Assembly (NCBI GenBank): GCA_024402535.1
Contig: JAKSTN010000033.1
Coordinates: 1-32,567 of the forward strand
DNA from: Treponema sp.
GTDB lineage: Bacteria; Spirochaetota; Spirochaetia; Treponematales; Treponemataceae
DNA: 32,567 nucleotides
Direction of reading: 5' to 3'
How positions within the stretch are numbered: position 1 is the first letter of the stretch; each line of letters opens with the position of its first letter. The notes under the pieces are model-generated. The model was not told the DNA's origin. It saw nothing but the letters and a program-made list of their open reading frames with translations, and ran no database searches. The position numbers and the translations under genes were made by a program. Positions 8,794 through 17,457 of this stretch are shown here, piece by piece.

Positions 8794-9968
8794 TTCTTCA
8801 TGAAAAGCGGAATAAGGCGTTTTGCAATCTTATAGATTGGACCTTCAAAAGTTTTGCGCACAGTTTCGAGTTCTTCACGAATATGAATTCCCTGTGGACA
8901 ATGCTGTTCACATTTTCCGCATTTTATACAGTTTGATGCACCTGTTGAATTCTTGCGGATTAAAGTACACATAACATAATCCTTAAGACCTTCAAACTTA
9001 CTGTCAGAATAACGGCGGTTGTAAGCAGCAAAAATGCCAGGAATATCTACGCTCTTAGGACAAGGCATGCAGTAACGGCATCCTGTACATCCGATTTTTT
9101 CTTTGCTGCGGATTTCTTTTACAACATCAGAAATTACAGTCTTTTCGGCATCACTAAGGTATCCCGCTTCTGCTTCCGAAGCCGAGCGTATATTTTCTGC
9201 CACCATTTCCATAGAGTTCATTCCAGAAAGTACACAGGTAACTTCCGGTTGGTTCCAGAGCCAGCGGAAAGACCATTCGGCAGGTGTTCGTTCAGGATTA
9301 TAATTTCTGAAAATCTTTTCTGCTTCCTTTGGAAGTTTGTTTGCCAGTTTTCCACCGCGAAGAGGTTCCATAATCACAACAGGAATTCCAAGTTCTGCGG
9401 CATGCTTAAGTCCGGTTACTCCAGCCTGTGATTTTTCATCCATGTAGTTATACTGAATCTGACAGAAATCCCAAGGGTATACGTCCAGAAGTTTTATAAA
9501 ACCTTCTGAACCGCCGTGATAAGAAAAACCGATCTGACGAATAATGCCTTCTTTCTTTTTCTGTTCCAGCCAGTCTTTTACGCCCAGGTCAATCAAACGG
9601 TTCCAGGTAACTACATCTGAAAGCATGTGCATAAGATAATAATCTACATGATCTGTTCTGAGACGGGTAAGTTCTTCCTGAAAAAGTTTTTCATGATCCC
9701 CTGCTTTTTTTATAAGGTAATGAGGAAGTTTTGTGGCAATCTTTACTTTGTCACGGCAATTATTTTTTTCCAGGATTTTACCAAGAGTAGCTTCGCTTCC
9801 AGGATAAATATAGGCAGTGTCAAAATAATTTACGCCCTGTTCAATTGCAGACATAACTTCTGCTTCAGTCTTTTTAAAATCAGGACCTGTAATTGTCTGG
9901 GTAAAACGCATGCATCCGTAGCCAAGAACTGAAATCGGGTTTCCGTATTTATCTTTCCTGTACTGCAT
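8790..9968 (-). CDS. Aldo/keto reductase with C-terminal ferredoxin-like 4Fe-4S motifs
   Basis: A 392-residue cytosolic oxidoreductase. The AKR barrel shows GYGCMRF near the start, YFDTAYIYPGSE (catalytic Asp and Tyr), KIATKL (catalytic Lys) and DYYLMHML (catalytic His). The C-terminal ~100 residues carry CTGCRYCMPCP and NCIKCGKCEQHCP, enough Cys for one or two 4Fe-4S clusters, as in the large anaerobe AKR family annotated 'aldo/keto reductase, 4Fe-4S'. Substrate unknown. I chose ATG 9968 (MQYRKDKYG) because AAGGAGAT lies 8-9 nt before it; an upstream in-frame start at 10007 would include that SD in the coding part. It converges with udk, sharing a CTAG stop overlap and leaving no room for a terminator. 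Confidence 0.9.
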   Translation of the reverse strand: MQYRKDKYGNPISVLGYGCMRFTQTITGPDFKKTEAEVMSAIEQGVNYFDTAYIYPGSEATLGKILEKNNCRDKVKIATKLPHYLIKKAGDHEKLFQEELTRLRTDHVDYYLMHMLSDVVTWNRLIDLGVKDWLEQKKKEGIIRQIGFSYHGGSEGFIKLLDVYPWDFCQIQYNYMDEKSQAGVTGLKHAAELGIPVVIMEPLRGGKLANKLPKEAEKIFRNYNPERTPAEWSFRWLWNQPEVTCVLSGMNSMEMVAENIRSASEAEAGYLSDAEKTVISDVVKEIRSKEKIGCTGCRYCMPCPKSVDIPGIFAAYNRRYSDSKFEGLKDYVMCTLIRKNSTGASNCIKCGKCEQHCPQGIHIREELETVRKTFEGPIYKIAKRLIPLFMKN

Positions 9969-10057
9969 AAAAAAATATCTCCTTGTGTGTGCTGTGGTTT
10001 CCCACAATTTACATTATACAAGGAGATTTAAAAGTTTCAAAAAAATATAGTTATTGT

Positions 10058-10573
10058 TTACAGCGTTTTCATCAGATCCATGTACAGGTTTTTGTCGCCG
10101 GTAAGGAGGCGGATCTGATTGTTTATGAGTTCGATATTTTTTTCACAATATTCTTTGATTATTGTCTTATTCTTATTGGTTTCAATTTCACCATAACGTT
10201 CGATAACAGTAAAAACTTTTGCCAGGTCATCAAAATCCTGAACAAAAATCATTTTTCCTTTGGAAGCTTCTGCAAAGCCTCTTAATTTTTCCTGAATATC
10301 CCCAATATCACGCTGGGCCGAAATCCACAAAGAAGAACTGAGATTCACAAAATCAACTTTCAGCTGATTTGTTTTTATGCTCTTACCCATGATCTTTACT
10401 TCCATATCGGAAAGATCCTGATTCAAGTAGAACTCAATTTTCTTCGAAGTACAAGTAAAACCTCGTTCCTGTACAATCAGCTGAAAAACAGGGGTCTTCA
10501 GTCTGATCAGGATTTTTTTATCTTTGAATGAGAAAAAACTGTTTTTGTATGAAAGAACGGCTCCTACTACCAT
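10058..10573 (-). CDS. Hypothetical cytosolic protein, 171 aa
   Basis: I do not recognise this protein. It lacks a signal peptide or membrane segment; the first half looks beta-rich (SYKNSFFSFKDKKILIRLKT, then VQERGFTCTSKKIEFYLN) and the C-terminal third helical and charged. The start is ATG 10573, supported by AGGAG five bases upstream. A longer reading to 10660 must be wrong because it would translate straight through the gltD terminator at 10612-10644. It lies 39 nt after that terminator, so it either depends on read-through from gltBD or has a weak promoter in the AT-rich gap. A regulatory or structural role cannot be assigned. Confidence 0.65.
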   Translation of the reverse strand: MVVGAVLSYKNSFFSFKDKKILIRLKTPVFQLIVQERGFTCTSKKIEFYLNQDLSDMEVKIMGKSIKTNQLKVDFVNLSSSLWISAQRDIGDIQEKLRGFAEASKGKMIFVQDFDDLAKVFTVIERYGEIETNKNKTIIKEYCEKNIELINNQIRLLTGDKNLYMDLMKTL

Positions 10574-10602
10574 GAATACTCCTAAGTTAAAATCTATCAG
10601 AA

Positions 10603-10644
10603 AATAAAAAAAAAGACCACTCAAAGCGTTTTTGAGTGATCTTT
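10603..10644 (-). terminator. Intrinsic terminator of the gltBD operon
   Basis: 14-bp stem (10631-10644 with 10612-10625, one G-U pair on the minus RNA), five-base loop, then nine T and ATTTT on the minus strand. It begins 24 nt after the gltD stop. The T-run lies in the spacer before the hypothetical gene at 10573. Confidence 0.88.
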
Positions 10645-10667
10645 CACTGTACCTTTTCAAGAAATAA

Positions 10668-12215
10668 CTACAGGTTTGTGTATCCCATCAGATATTTATC
10701 AATTTCACGGGCACATTCACGACCTTCTGCAATTGCCCAAACAACCAGCGACTGGCCGCGACGCATGTCACCGCAACTGAATACTTTGTCTACGTTTGTA
10801 ACATAAAGCCCTTCATCAGCAGCAACAACACCACGTGGTGTCATTTCAACCCCAAAGGATTTTGCTGTATATTCTTCTGCGCCAAGGAAACCTGCTGCAA
10901 TCAGAATAAGATCTGCAGGAAGTTCTTTTTCTGTTCCTTCAATTTCACAAAGTTTTCTCTGTCCGTCTACCATGCGGAATTCTACCTGAACAGTCTTAAC
11001 ACCTGTTACATGGCCGTCTTTCTGATAGATTTCCTTAATTGTAGTTTTATAAACACGTGGATCACTTCCAGCTGTAGCAATAACTTCCATCTGACCATAG
11101 TCTGTTTTCAAAACTTTTGGCCACTGTGGCCATGGGTTATTTGCAGCACGTTCAACAGGTGGCTGAGGCATCATTTCAAGAGCTGTAACAGAGCTTGCTC
11201 CAAGACGAACACATGTACCTGTACAGTCGTTTCCTGTGTCACCACCACCAACTACGATTACGTTCTTTCCTTTTGGATCAAAATCATCTGTAAGATGAAT
11301 ATCAGAAATCTTTGCTTTATCATCCTTGCAGTCTGTAACTGCATGAGAATCCAGAAGAGATTTTGTTACGGCTTTAAGGAAATCAACTGCAGGAATAATT
11401 CCCTTTGCATCTTCCCCGGCCACATTCAGACGGCGTGCTTTTTTTGCACCACAGCAAAGAGCAACAGCATCAAAACCATTAAGAAGCTCTTCAGCTTTCA
11501 TTGTGTTTCCAATGTCGGCACGTGTCACAAATTCTACACCTTCTGCTTTCATCAGGTTTACACGGCGGTCAATGATTTTTTTGTCCAGTTTCATGTTTGG
11601 AATACCGTACATAAGAAGACCACCGATTCTGTCTTCGCGTTCAAAAACTGTTACATTGTGTCCGCGGCGGTTCAAAAGGTCAGCAACTGCAAGACCTGCA
11701 GGACCAGAACCTACAACGGCGATCTTTTTTCCTGAACGAACTTTTGGAACCTGTGGCTTCATATATCCTGAAGCAAAGGCTTTTTCAATAATGTAAAGTT
11801 CGTTGTCATGGATTGTTACAGGATCTTTAATATCCTGGCCGTTTTCATAAGGCTTTTCCATGCTGATACAGTTACAGGCTTTTTCACAAAGAGCCGGACA
11901 AACGCGTCCTGTAAATTCAGGGAAACTTGATGTCTTCAAAAGTCTCCAGGCAGCCATATCATACTGTCCCTTGTACAGAGCATCGTTCCATTCAGGAATG
12001 AAGTTGTGAAGAGGACATCCTGTTACCATGCCACCAAGCTTAATTGCGCTCTGGCACATTGGAACACCACAGTTCATACAACGGGAAGCCTGCTTGCGGC
12101 GTTCTTCATCATTCAGAAGAACATGCATTTCTTCAAAGTTCTGGAGGCGAACTTTTGGTTCAATCCAGTCGTTTTCAATTCTTGTATATTTAATAAATCC
12201 GTTTGAAAGTCCCAT
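10668..12215 (-). CDS. gltD: Glutamate synthase small subunit GltD
   Basis: A 515-residue small subunit that feeds NAD(P)H electrons to GltB. The N-terminal Fe-S domain has [22 protein letters not shown] and [12 protein letters not shown]. The FAD site is [17 protein letters not shown] (~165-182) followed by VFERED; the pyridine-nucleotide site is [13 protein letters not shown] (~320). The C-terminal FAD-contact stretch is [18 protein letters not shown]. Strong SD AGGAGG before the ATG. It begins 17 nt after the gltB stop, clearly one operon, and is followed by a terminator. Together the subunits convert 2-oxoglutarate + glutamine to two glutamates, the main ammonia-assimilation step with glutamine synthetase. 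Confidence 0.96.
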   Translation of the reverse strand: MGLSNGFIKYTRIENDWIEPKVRLQNFEEMHVLLNDEERRKQASRCMNCGVPMCQSAIKLGGMVTGCPLHNFIPEWNDALYKGQYDMAAWRLLKTSSFPEFTGRVCPALCEKACNCISMEKPYENGQDIKDPVTIHDNELYIIEKAFASGYMKPQVPKVRSGKKIAVVGSGPAGLAVADLLNRRGHNVTVFEREDRIGGLLMYGIPNMKLDKKIIDRRVNLMKAEGVEFVTRADIGNTMKAEELLNGFDAVALCCGAKKARRLNVAGEDAKGIIPAVDFLKAVTKSLLDSHAVTDCKDDKAKISDIHLTDDFDPKGKNVIVVGGGDTGNDCTGTCVRLGASSVTALEMMPQPPVERAANNPWPQWPKVLKTDYGQMEVIATAGSDPRVYKTTIKEIYQKDGHVTGVKTVQVEFRMVDGQRKLCEIEGTEKELPADLILIAAGFLGAEEYTAKSFGVEMTPRGVVAADEGLYVTNVDKVFSCGDMRRGQSLVVWAIAEGRECAREIDKYLMGYTNL

Positions 12216-12232
12216 TTTAGTCCTCCTTCATC

Positions 12233-15200
12233 CTATGCTGTAAGCTTCTTGAAAGCTTCAAGAACTGCATCTTCGTGATTCATACCGGCAGCTTCATTTT
12301 CGCCGATAAACTTAAGCATTTTTGCATAATCATTAGGAATGATTTTCTTAAAGTTCTTAACGTTTACATCCCAGTTTCCAAGAAGTTCTTTTCCACGTGC
12401 AGAACCTGTTTCCTTAACATGCTTTTCAACAAGTGATTTTACAAGGTCTATATCATGCTGTTCTGAAAGTTCGCTCATTGTAACAAGCTGACTGTTCAGT
12501 CTCTGATAAAGATCATGGTTCTGATCAAGAACGTAAGCCACACCACCGCTCATACCGGCTGCAATGTTTCTACCTGTCTGTCCAAGAATTACTGCAATAC
12601 CACCAGTCATGTATTCAAGACCATGGTCACCACATCCTTCGGCAACAACTGTTGCACCAGAGTTTCTTACACAGAAACGTTCACCTGCAATACCGTTGAT
12701 GAATGCCTGTCCGCTTGTTGCACCGAAACAGCAAACGTTACCGGCAATGATGTTTTCTTCAGCTTTGTAGCCTGCATCTTCAGGACATTTAAGTACAATT
12801 TTTCCGCCCGAAAGTCCTTTTCCAAGACCGTCGTTGGCATCCCCTGTAAGGCGCATTGTAAGACCCTTAGGAATGAAAGCACCAAAGCTCTGTCCGCCGC
12901 CACCAACAGCATTAACTGTAAAGCTGTCTTCTGGAAGTGAATTACCAAAGTTCTTCTGAATTTCTGAACCCAGGATTGTACCAACAGTTCTGTCTGTTGA
13001 AGAAACTTTCAGATCAAAAGAACCTGTCTTTTTCTTCATTGCTTTTGCAAAGGCCGGGAGAAGTTCTTTTTCATCCACAGTCTTTGAAAGCTGGAAGTCG
13101 TAAACATCAGCAGGATTGAAGTGAGATCCTGAAACAAGTTCAGGATGACAGTTTCCGCCTGCAAGGATACGGCTCATATCTACAAGGTTTGCTCTTTCGA
13201 AAGCACCCTTTTCTTTTACTTTAAGCATTTCTGTGTGACCACACATTTCTTCAACGCTGTGGAAACCAAGTTTTGCCATGATTTCACGCAGTTCCTGTGC
13301 AATGAACTTCATAAAGTTTTCAACGTATTCAGGTTTTCCTGTAAAGCGCTTGCGGAGTTCACTGTTCTGAGTTGCAACACCGAACGGACAAGTATCCAGG
13401 TTACATACACGCATCATTGCACATCCCATTGTGATAAGAGGTGCTGTTGCAAAACCGAATTCTTCGGCACCAAGGAGACATGCGATAGCAACATCGCGTC
13501 CGCTCATAAGCTTACCGTCTGTTTCAATTACAACACGTGAACGAAGACCGTTCTGGATCAAAGTCTGGTGTGTTTCAGCAAGACCAAGTTCCCATGGAAG
13601 ACCAGCGTGATGAATTGAAGAAAGTGGAGCAGCCCCTGTACCACCGTCGTGTCCTGAAATCAGGATAACCTGAGCACCGGCTTTTGCAACACCGGCAGCG
13701 ATTGTTCCTACCCCGGCTTCTGAAACCAGTTTTACAGAAATACGGGCAGCACGGTTTGCATTCTTAAGGTCGTAGATAAGCTGAGCCAGGTCTTCGATAG
13801 AATAAATATCGTGGTGTGGTGGTGGCGAAATAAGAGATACACCTGGAGTTGCATAACGGGTTGTAGCAATCCATGGGTAAACTTTCTTTCCTGGAAGGTG
13901 TCCGCCTTCACCTGGCTTTGCACCCTGAGCCATTTTAATCTGAATTTCTTTTGCAGAAAGAAGATATTCTTCTGTTACACCAAAGCGTCCTGATGCAACC
14001 TGCTTGATAGCAGAATTTTTATCTGTTCCAAGGCGTTCAGGTTTCTCTCCACCTTCACCTGAGTTTGATTTTCCTTTCAGATGATTCATTGCCAGAGCCA
14101 TACATTCATGAGCTTCCTGAGAAATTGAACCGTACGACATAGCACCTGTCTTGAAGCGTTTTACAATCTCTTCTACAGATTCAACATCATCAATTGAGAT
14201 TTCCTTTGCACTGTCAAAGTCCAGCTTCAGCATTGCACGCAGTGTATGTGGATGAGCATTGTCATCTACAAGGGAAGTATATTCCTTGAAGCGTTCGTAG
14301 CTTCCGGTTTTTGTTGCTTCCTGAAGACTGATAATAATTTCAGGTGAGTAAAGATGGTCTTCACATGTAGGACCACGGCGGAACTTATGAAGTCCAACTG
14401 AATCCAGGTGAGTATTTACTGTAAGTCCAAGAGGATCGAAGGCTTTGTTATGATGGAAGTTTACGTCTTCAGCAATTTCCTTAAGACCAATACCACCAAC
14501 ACGGCTTACTGTATTTGTGAAGTAAGTATCAATTACATCCTGAGCAATACCAACAGCTTCGAAAATCTGAGCTGACTGATAAGACTGGATTGTAGAAATA
14601 CCCATTTTTGCAGCAATTTTTACAATACCGCCAATAATTCCCTGGTTGTAATCATCAATAGCTGTGTGGTAATCCTTATCCAGAAGTTTCTGATCAATAA
14701 GTTCTGCAATACATTCATGAGCAAGGTAAGGGTTGATAGCACGTGCACCGTAACCCAGAAGCATTGCACTCTGATGAACGTTACGAACTTCAGCACTTTC
14801 AAGAATGATTGAAATTGCAGTACGTTTCTTTGTACGGATAAGGTACTGTTCAACACCAGATACAGCCAGAAGTGAAGGAATTGCAACGTGGTTTTCATCA
14901 ACACCGCGGTCGCTCAATACGATAATGTTTGAACCGTTTCTGTATTCGCGGTCGATTGCTACGAACACATTGTCCAGAGCGTCCTTAAGTGAAGTATTCT
15001 TATAGTAAAGAAGTGAAACAACTGATGTTTTAAGACCAGGCATATCCAGAGCCTTGATCTTCATCATGTCTACACCGGTAAGGATCGGATTGTTGATTTC
15101 AAGAACAGTACAGTTCTTGCTTTCTGCCTTAAGAAGGTTTCCGTCAGAACCAACATAAACTGTTGTGTCTGTAACAATCTTTTCGCGAAGGCTGTCGATT

Positions 15201-16753
15201 GGCGGGTTTGTAACCTGAGCAAAGAGCTGCTTAAAGTAGTTGAAAAGAGCCGGATGCTTGTCACTCATTACAGCAAGAGGAGTATCAACACCCATAGCGC
15301 CTGTTGGTTCTACCCCGTTCTGTGCCAGAGGCAGAATCATTTCGTTTACATCTTCGTAGTTCCATCCGAAAGCGCGGTACATGATGTCGCGTTCTTCCTG
15401 AGTGTAAACCGGAATCTTTTTGTTAGGAATTTTAAGATCTGCCAAATGCTTCAGGTTCAAGCTGAGCCATTCACCATATGGATAAAGATCTGTGTATTCT
15501 TTCTTAGCATCGTAATCTGAAATCAGTTTCTTCTGTTTTGTATCAACCAGAAGAATGCGGCCTGGCATAAGACGGCTCTTCTGTACGATTTCACTTTCAG
15601 GAATATCAAGAACACCAACTTCAGAAGAAAGAATAAGAGTATTGTCTTTTGTGATGTAATAACGGCTTGGGCGGAGACCGTTACGGTCAAGAGTTGCACC
15701 AACCAGGTCACCATCAGAGAACAGGATAGCAGCAGGACCATCCCATGGTTCCATCATTGTTGCCCAGTAGTGATAGAAATCTTTTTTATGGGCATCCATT
15801 GCATCATTGTGCTTCCAAGGTTCTGGAATACAGATCATAACTGCAAGTGGAAGAGGCATTCCGTTCATTACCAGGAATTCCAAAGTATTATCCAGCATTG
15901 CGGAGTCAGAACCAGTTGTATCAACTGCAGGAAGGATTTCTGCAATTTCGTCATCTTTAAATACAGGAGATTTAATTGTTTCTTCACGGGCCATCATACG
16001 GTCAGCATTACCGCGGATTGTATTAATTTCGCCGTTATGAGCAATGAAACGGTTCGGATGAGCACGTTTCCAAGAAGGCTGAGTATTTGTAGAGAATCGT
16101 GAATGAACCAGAGCAAGACTTGAAATATATTCAGGACTCTGAAGGTCAGTATAGAAAGTTCTCAGCTGCTGAACAAGGAACATTCCCTTGTAAACAATTG
16201 TGCGGCTCGACATAGAACAAACGTATGTGTCAAAGCTTGAATGTTCAAACTGACGGCGAACCATATAAAGTTTTCTGTCAAAAGGAAGACCTTTTTCTAC
16301 ATCAGAAGGACGTTCAATGAAACACTGCCAGATAGCAGGCATACAGTCACGGGCTGTTTTTCCAAGAACAGTTTCGCGAACAGGAACTTCACGCCATCCC
16401 AAAAATTTAAGGCTTTCTTTTTCACACAGAGTTTCAATCATGCGCATAGCCTGAGCGCGGATAAACTTGTCCTGTGGGAAGAAGAACATACCAATACCGT
16501 AGTCGCGTTCATCTCCAAGAGTGATTCCGATTTTTGCACATTCAGCTTTGAAGAAATCGTGGGCAACCTGAACCAGAATACCTACCCCGTCCCCTGTTTC
16601 GCCTGTAGCATCTTTACCGGCACGGTGTTCAAGTTTTTCTACAATAGAAAGAGCATTGTCCACAATCTTGTGTGTCTGTTTTCCGTCGATATTTACAACA
16701 GCCCCAATACCACAGGCATCGTGTTCAAAAGACGGATCGTATAAAGTTTTCAT
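12233..16753 (-). CDS. gltB: Glutamate synthase large subunit GltB
   Basis: A 1506-residue large subunit of usual length. The Ntn glutaminase nucleophile is Cys14 after a 13-residue propeptide (EHDACGIGAV); ALVHSRFSTNTQPSW and RFIAHNGEINT are its signatures. The FMN/synthase domain includes GEGGEKPER, AQGAKPGEGGHLPG and SGHDGGTGAAPLSS; the 3Fe-4S cysteines are in VCNLDTCPFGVATQ. The C-terminal GXGXG domain has SGGKI, GATSGQAFINGIAGERF and MSGGVAYVL. Odd feature: residues ~1201-1211 read CHPELVSGSHF, the in-frame translation of a dispersed palindrome (13126-13146), placed in the linker before the GXGXG domain. SD AAGGGGG four bases before the ATG. The leader (16754 to ~17044) has a promoter and two terminator hairpins. 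Confidence 0.97.
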   Translation of the reverse strand: MKTLYDPSFEHDACGIGAVVNIDGKQTHKIVDNALSIVEKLEHRAGKDATGETGDGVGILVQVAHDFFKAECAKIGITLGDERDYGIGMFFFPQDKFIRAQAMRMIETLCEKESLKFLGWREVPVRETVLGKTARDCMPAIWQCFIERPSDVEKGLPFDRKLYMVRRQFEHSSFDTYVCSMSSRTIVYKGMFLVQQLRTFYTDLQSPEYISSLALVHSRFSTNTQPSWKRAHPNRFIAHNGEINTIRGNADRMMAREETIKSPVFKDDEIAEILPAVDTTGSDSAMLDNTLEFLVMNGMPLPLAVMICIPEPWKHNDAMDAHKKDFYHYWATMMEPWDGPAAILFSDGDLVGATLDRNGLRPSRYYITKDNTLILSSEVGVLDIPESEIVQKSRLMPGRILLVDTKQKKLISDYDAKKEYTDLYPYGEWLSLNLKHLADLKIPNKKIPVYTQEERDIMYRAFGWNYEDVNEMILPLAQNGVEPTGAMGVDTPLAVMSDKHPALFNYFKQLFAQVTNPPIDSLREKIVTDTTVYVGSDGNLLKAESKNCTVLEINNPILTGVDMMKIKALDMPGLKTSVVSLLYYKNTSLKDALDNVFVAIDREYRNGSNIIVLSDRGVDENHVAIPSLLAVSGVEQYLIRTKKRTAISIILESAEVRNVHQSAMLLGYGARAINPYLAHECIAELIDQKLLDKDYHTAIDDYNQGIIGGIVKIAAKMGISTIQSYQSAQIFEAVGIAQDVIDTYFTNTVSRVGGIGLKEIAEDVNFHHNKAFDPLGLTVNTHLDSVGLHKFRRGPTCEDHLYSPEIIISLQEATKTGSYERFKEYTSLVDDNAHPHTLRAMLKLDFDSAKEISIDDVESVEEIVKRFKTGAMSYGSISQEAHECMALAMNHLKGKSNSGEGGEKPERLGTDKNSAIKQVASGRFGVTEEYLLSAKEIQIKMAQGAKPGEGGHLPGKKVYPWIATTRYATPGVSLISPPPHHDIYSIEDLAQLIYDLKNANRAARISVKLVSEAGVGTIAAGVAKAGAQVILISGHDGGTGAAPLSSIHHAGLPWELGLAETHQTLIQNGLRSRVVIETDGKLMSGRDVAIACLLGAEEFGFATAPLITMGCAMMRVCNLDTCPFGVATQNSELRKRFTGKPEYVENFMKFIAQELREIMAKLGFHSVEEMCGHTEMLKVKEKGAFERANLVDMSRILAGGNCHPELVSGSHFNPADVYDFQLSKTVDEKELLPAFAKAMKKKTGSFDLKVSSTDRTVGTILGSEIQKNFGNSLPEDSFTVNAVGGGGQSFGAFIPKGLTMRLTGDANDGLGKGLSGGKIVLKCPEDAGYKAEENIIAGNVCCFGATSGQAFINGIAGERFCVRNSGATVVAEGCGDHGLEYMTGGIAVILGQTGRNIAAGMSGGVAYVLDQNHDLYQRLNSQLVTMSELSEQHDIDLVKSLVEKHVKETGSARGKELLGNWDVNVKNFKKIIPNDYAKMLKFIGENEAAGMNHEDAVLEAFKKLTA
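13122..13150. repeat. Dispersed palindrome inserted in frame within gltB
   Basis: Arms ATCCTGAA (13126-13133) and TTCAGGAT (13139-13146), perfect 8 bp with a 5-nt ACAAG loop. The minus strand reads GTCATCCTGAAC then TTGTTTCAGGATCTC, which I recognise as a palindrome scattered through many unrelated bacterial genomes. In this frame it encodes CHPELVSGSH. Confidence 0.75.
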
Positions 16754-16790
16754 GTTACCCCCTTACTCGGGACCGCATTGCGGCCGTAAA

Positions 16791-16867
16791 TAAAAAAGGC
16801 GGCAAAGAAATCATCACGGCAAATTTGCAAAACACTGCAAAAACCATGACGACGTCTTTGTCGCCTT
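16791..16867 (-). terminator. Long hairpin with U-run in the gltB leader (candidate attenuator)
   Basis: Outer arms 16856-16867 and 16796-16807 pair at 11 of 12 positions. After a 2x2 internal loop, a second 10-bp stem (GTCGTCATGG with CCGTGATGAT on the minus RNA) is complete when G-U pairs are allowed, closed by a TTTGCA/TGCAAA inner stem. On the minus strand TTTTATTTA follows. It lies 38 nt upstream of the gltB ATG, so it can only act as conditional termination or leader structure. Confidence 0.65.
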
Positions 16868-16888
16868 AAAAAAAATACTAATTTATTT

Positions 16889-16973
16889 TGTGGGGGAAGT
16901 CTCCCCCTCGCTTCAGCCCTACGGGCTTTCGCTACCCCCTCTGCGGTGGTTGCACCCCCGCAACGCCCCCGCC
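16889..16973. repeat. GC-rich repeat made of three tandem hairpins
   Basis: An ~85-bp, very GC-rich block in AT-rich surroundings. On the minus strand it folds as GTTGC-GGGGGT-GCAAC, AGCCC-GTA-GGGCT (flanked by AGCGA/GAAGCGA) and GGGGGA-GACT-TCCCCC. It lacks ORFs and looks like a mobile extragenic palindromic repeat, sitting between the two terminator hairpins of the gltB leader. Confidence 0.6.
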
Positions 16974-16976
16974 AGG

Positions 16977-17033
16977 AAAAAAAAACGCTTGGTTCAAAGC
17001 GACAAAAAATTTCATCGTCCTTAAACCAAGCGT
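16977..17033 (-). terminator. Promoter-proximal terminator in the gltB leader
   Basis: Perfect 10-bp stem: minus-strand ACGCTTGGTT (17033-17024) and AACCAAGCGT (16994-16985), 29-nt loop, then eight T. It starts only about 10 nt after the predicted transcription start near 17044, so transcripts stopping here would be ~67 nt. Either a leader attenuator or a small RNA. Confidence 0.75.
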
Positions 17034-17050
17034 CTTTGCTTGTAAGTAGT

Positions 17051-17079
17051 AATATATCTTTTTACACCTTTTTATGCAA
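17051..17079 (-). promoter_or_regulatory. Promoter of the gltBD leader
   Basis: Minus-strand TTGCAT (17079-17074), 17-bp spacer, TATATT (17056-17051). Start expected near 17044. It lies downstream of the cyclase pseudogene, making it the natural promoter for the gltB transcript. Confidence 0.6.
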
Positions 17080-17128
17080 TAGTCTTACAGAAAGTTATTT
17101 GTAATTTGCACAATACCTTTTGTAGAAA

Positions 17129-17426
17129 CTACAAAGACACAAGCCATGCACGGCATGGAGAACCGTCCGAACCACCAAGATTCAGCGGTGCCGAATTCAA
17201 AAAGTAAACTCCTTCCGGAACCTGTTCCACGCGGATTCCTTTTTAGGGTCGGCTTCATGTGCTTTTTTCAAAATGCCTTCCGCGTCAACGGCGCCCAAAG
17301 TTCCGTCAAAACGGGTAACAAAACATTTGCCATTGAATTTTTCAATATTTCGATTCGTTCAGGTTTCGGGTCTCCCGGAAAAACCGCACAGTTGAAAACT
17401 TCCTGTGAAATATCATAAAAAGTCAT
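17129..17426 (-). pseudogene. Decayed cyclase-family (kynurenine formamidase-like) gene
   Basis: Three minus-strand pieces in different frames reassemble into parts of one cyclase-family (PF04199-like) protein. Piece 1 from ATG 17426 reads MTFYDISQEVFNCAVFPGDP, the conserved start. Piece 2, in the next frame (~17350-17250), reads KCFVTRFDGTLGAVDAEGI then LKKAHEADPKK, a mid-protein stretch. Piece 3 (~17230-17129) reads VPEGVYFLNSAPLNLGGSDG then SPCRAWLVSL and stop, the conserved C-terminus. The segment that should hold the metal-binding H-x-G-T-H-x-D motif between pieces 1 and 2 is gone, as is the core between 2 and 3. An AAGGA SD remains before the ATG. So: two internal deletions with frameshifts, no function left. 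Family call from memory of the conserved ends. Confidence 0.75.
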
Positions 17427-17457
17427 ATTTTCAGTTCCTTATGAGTGATATTCTATT

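Noticed and set aside
8787..8796. CTAG stop overlap of udk and the reductase gene as a special regulatory feature
   Set aside because: Convergent genes sharing CTAG stops are common; nothing further supports a function.
11010..11735. 241-aa plus-strand ORF opposite gltD
   Set aside because: Cys-rich, low-complexity translation of the antisense of a conserved gene; long only because of base composition.
16241..16744. 167-aa plus-strand ORF opposite the start of gltB
   Set aside because: Antisense shadow of the conserved glutaminase domain with no start signals.
17146..17418. 90-aa plus-strand ORF
   Set aside because: It is the opposite strand of the cyclase-family pseudogene, has no SD and no family features.
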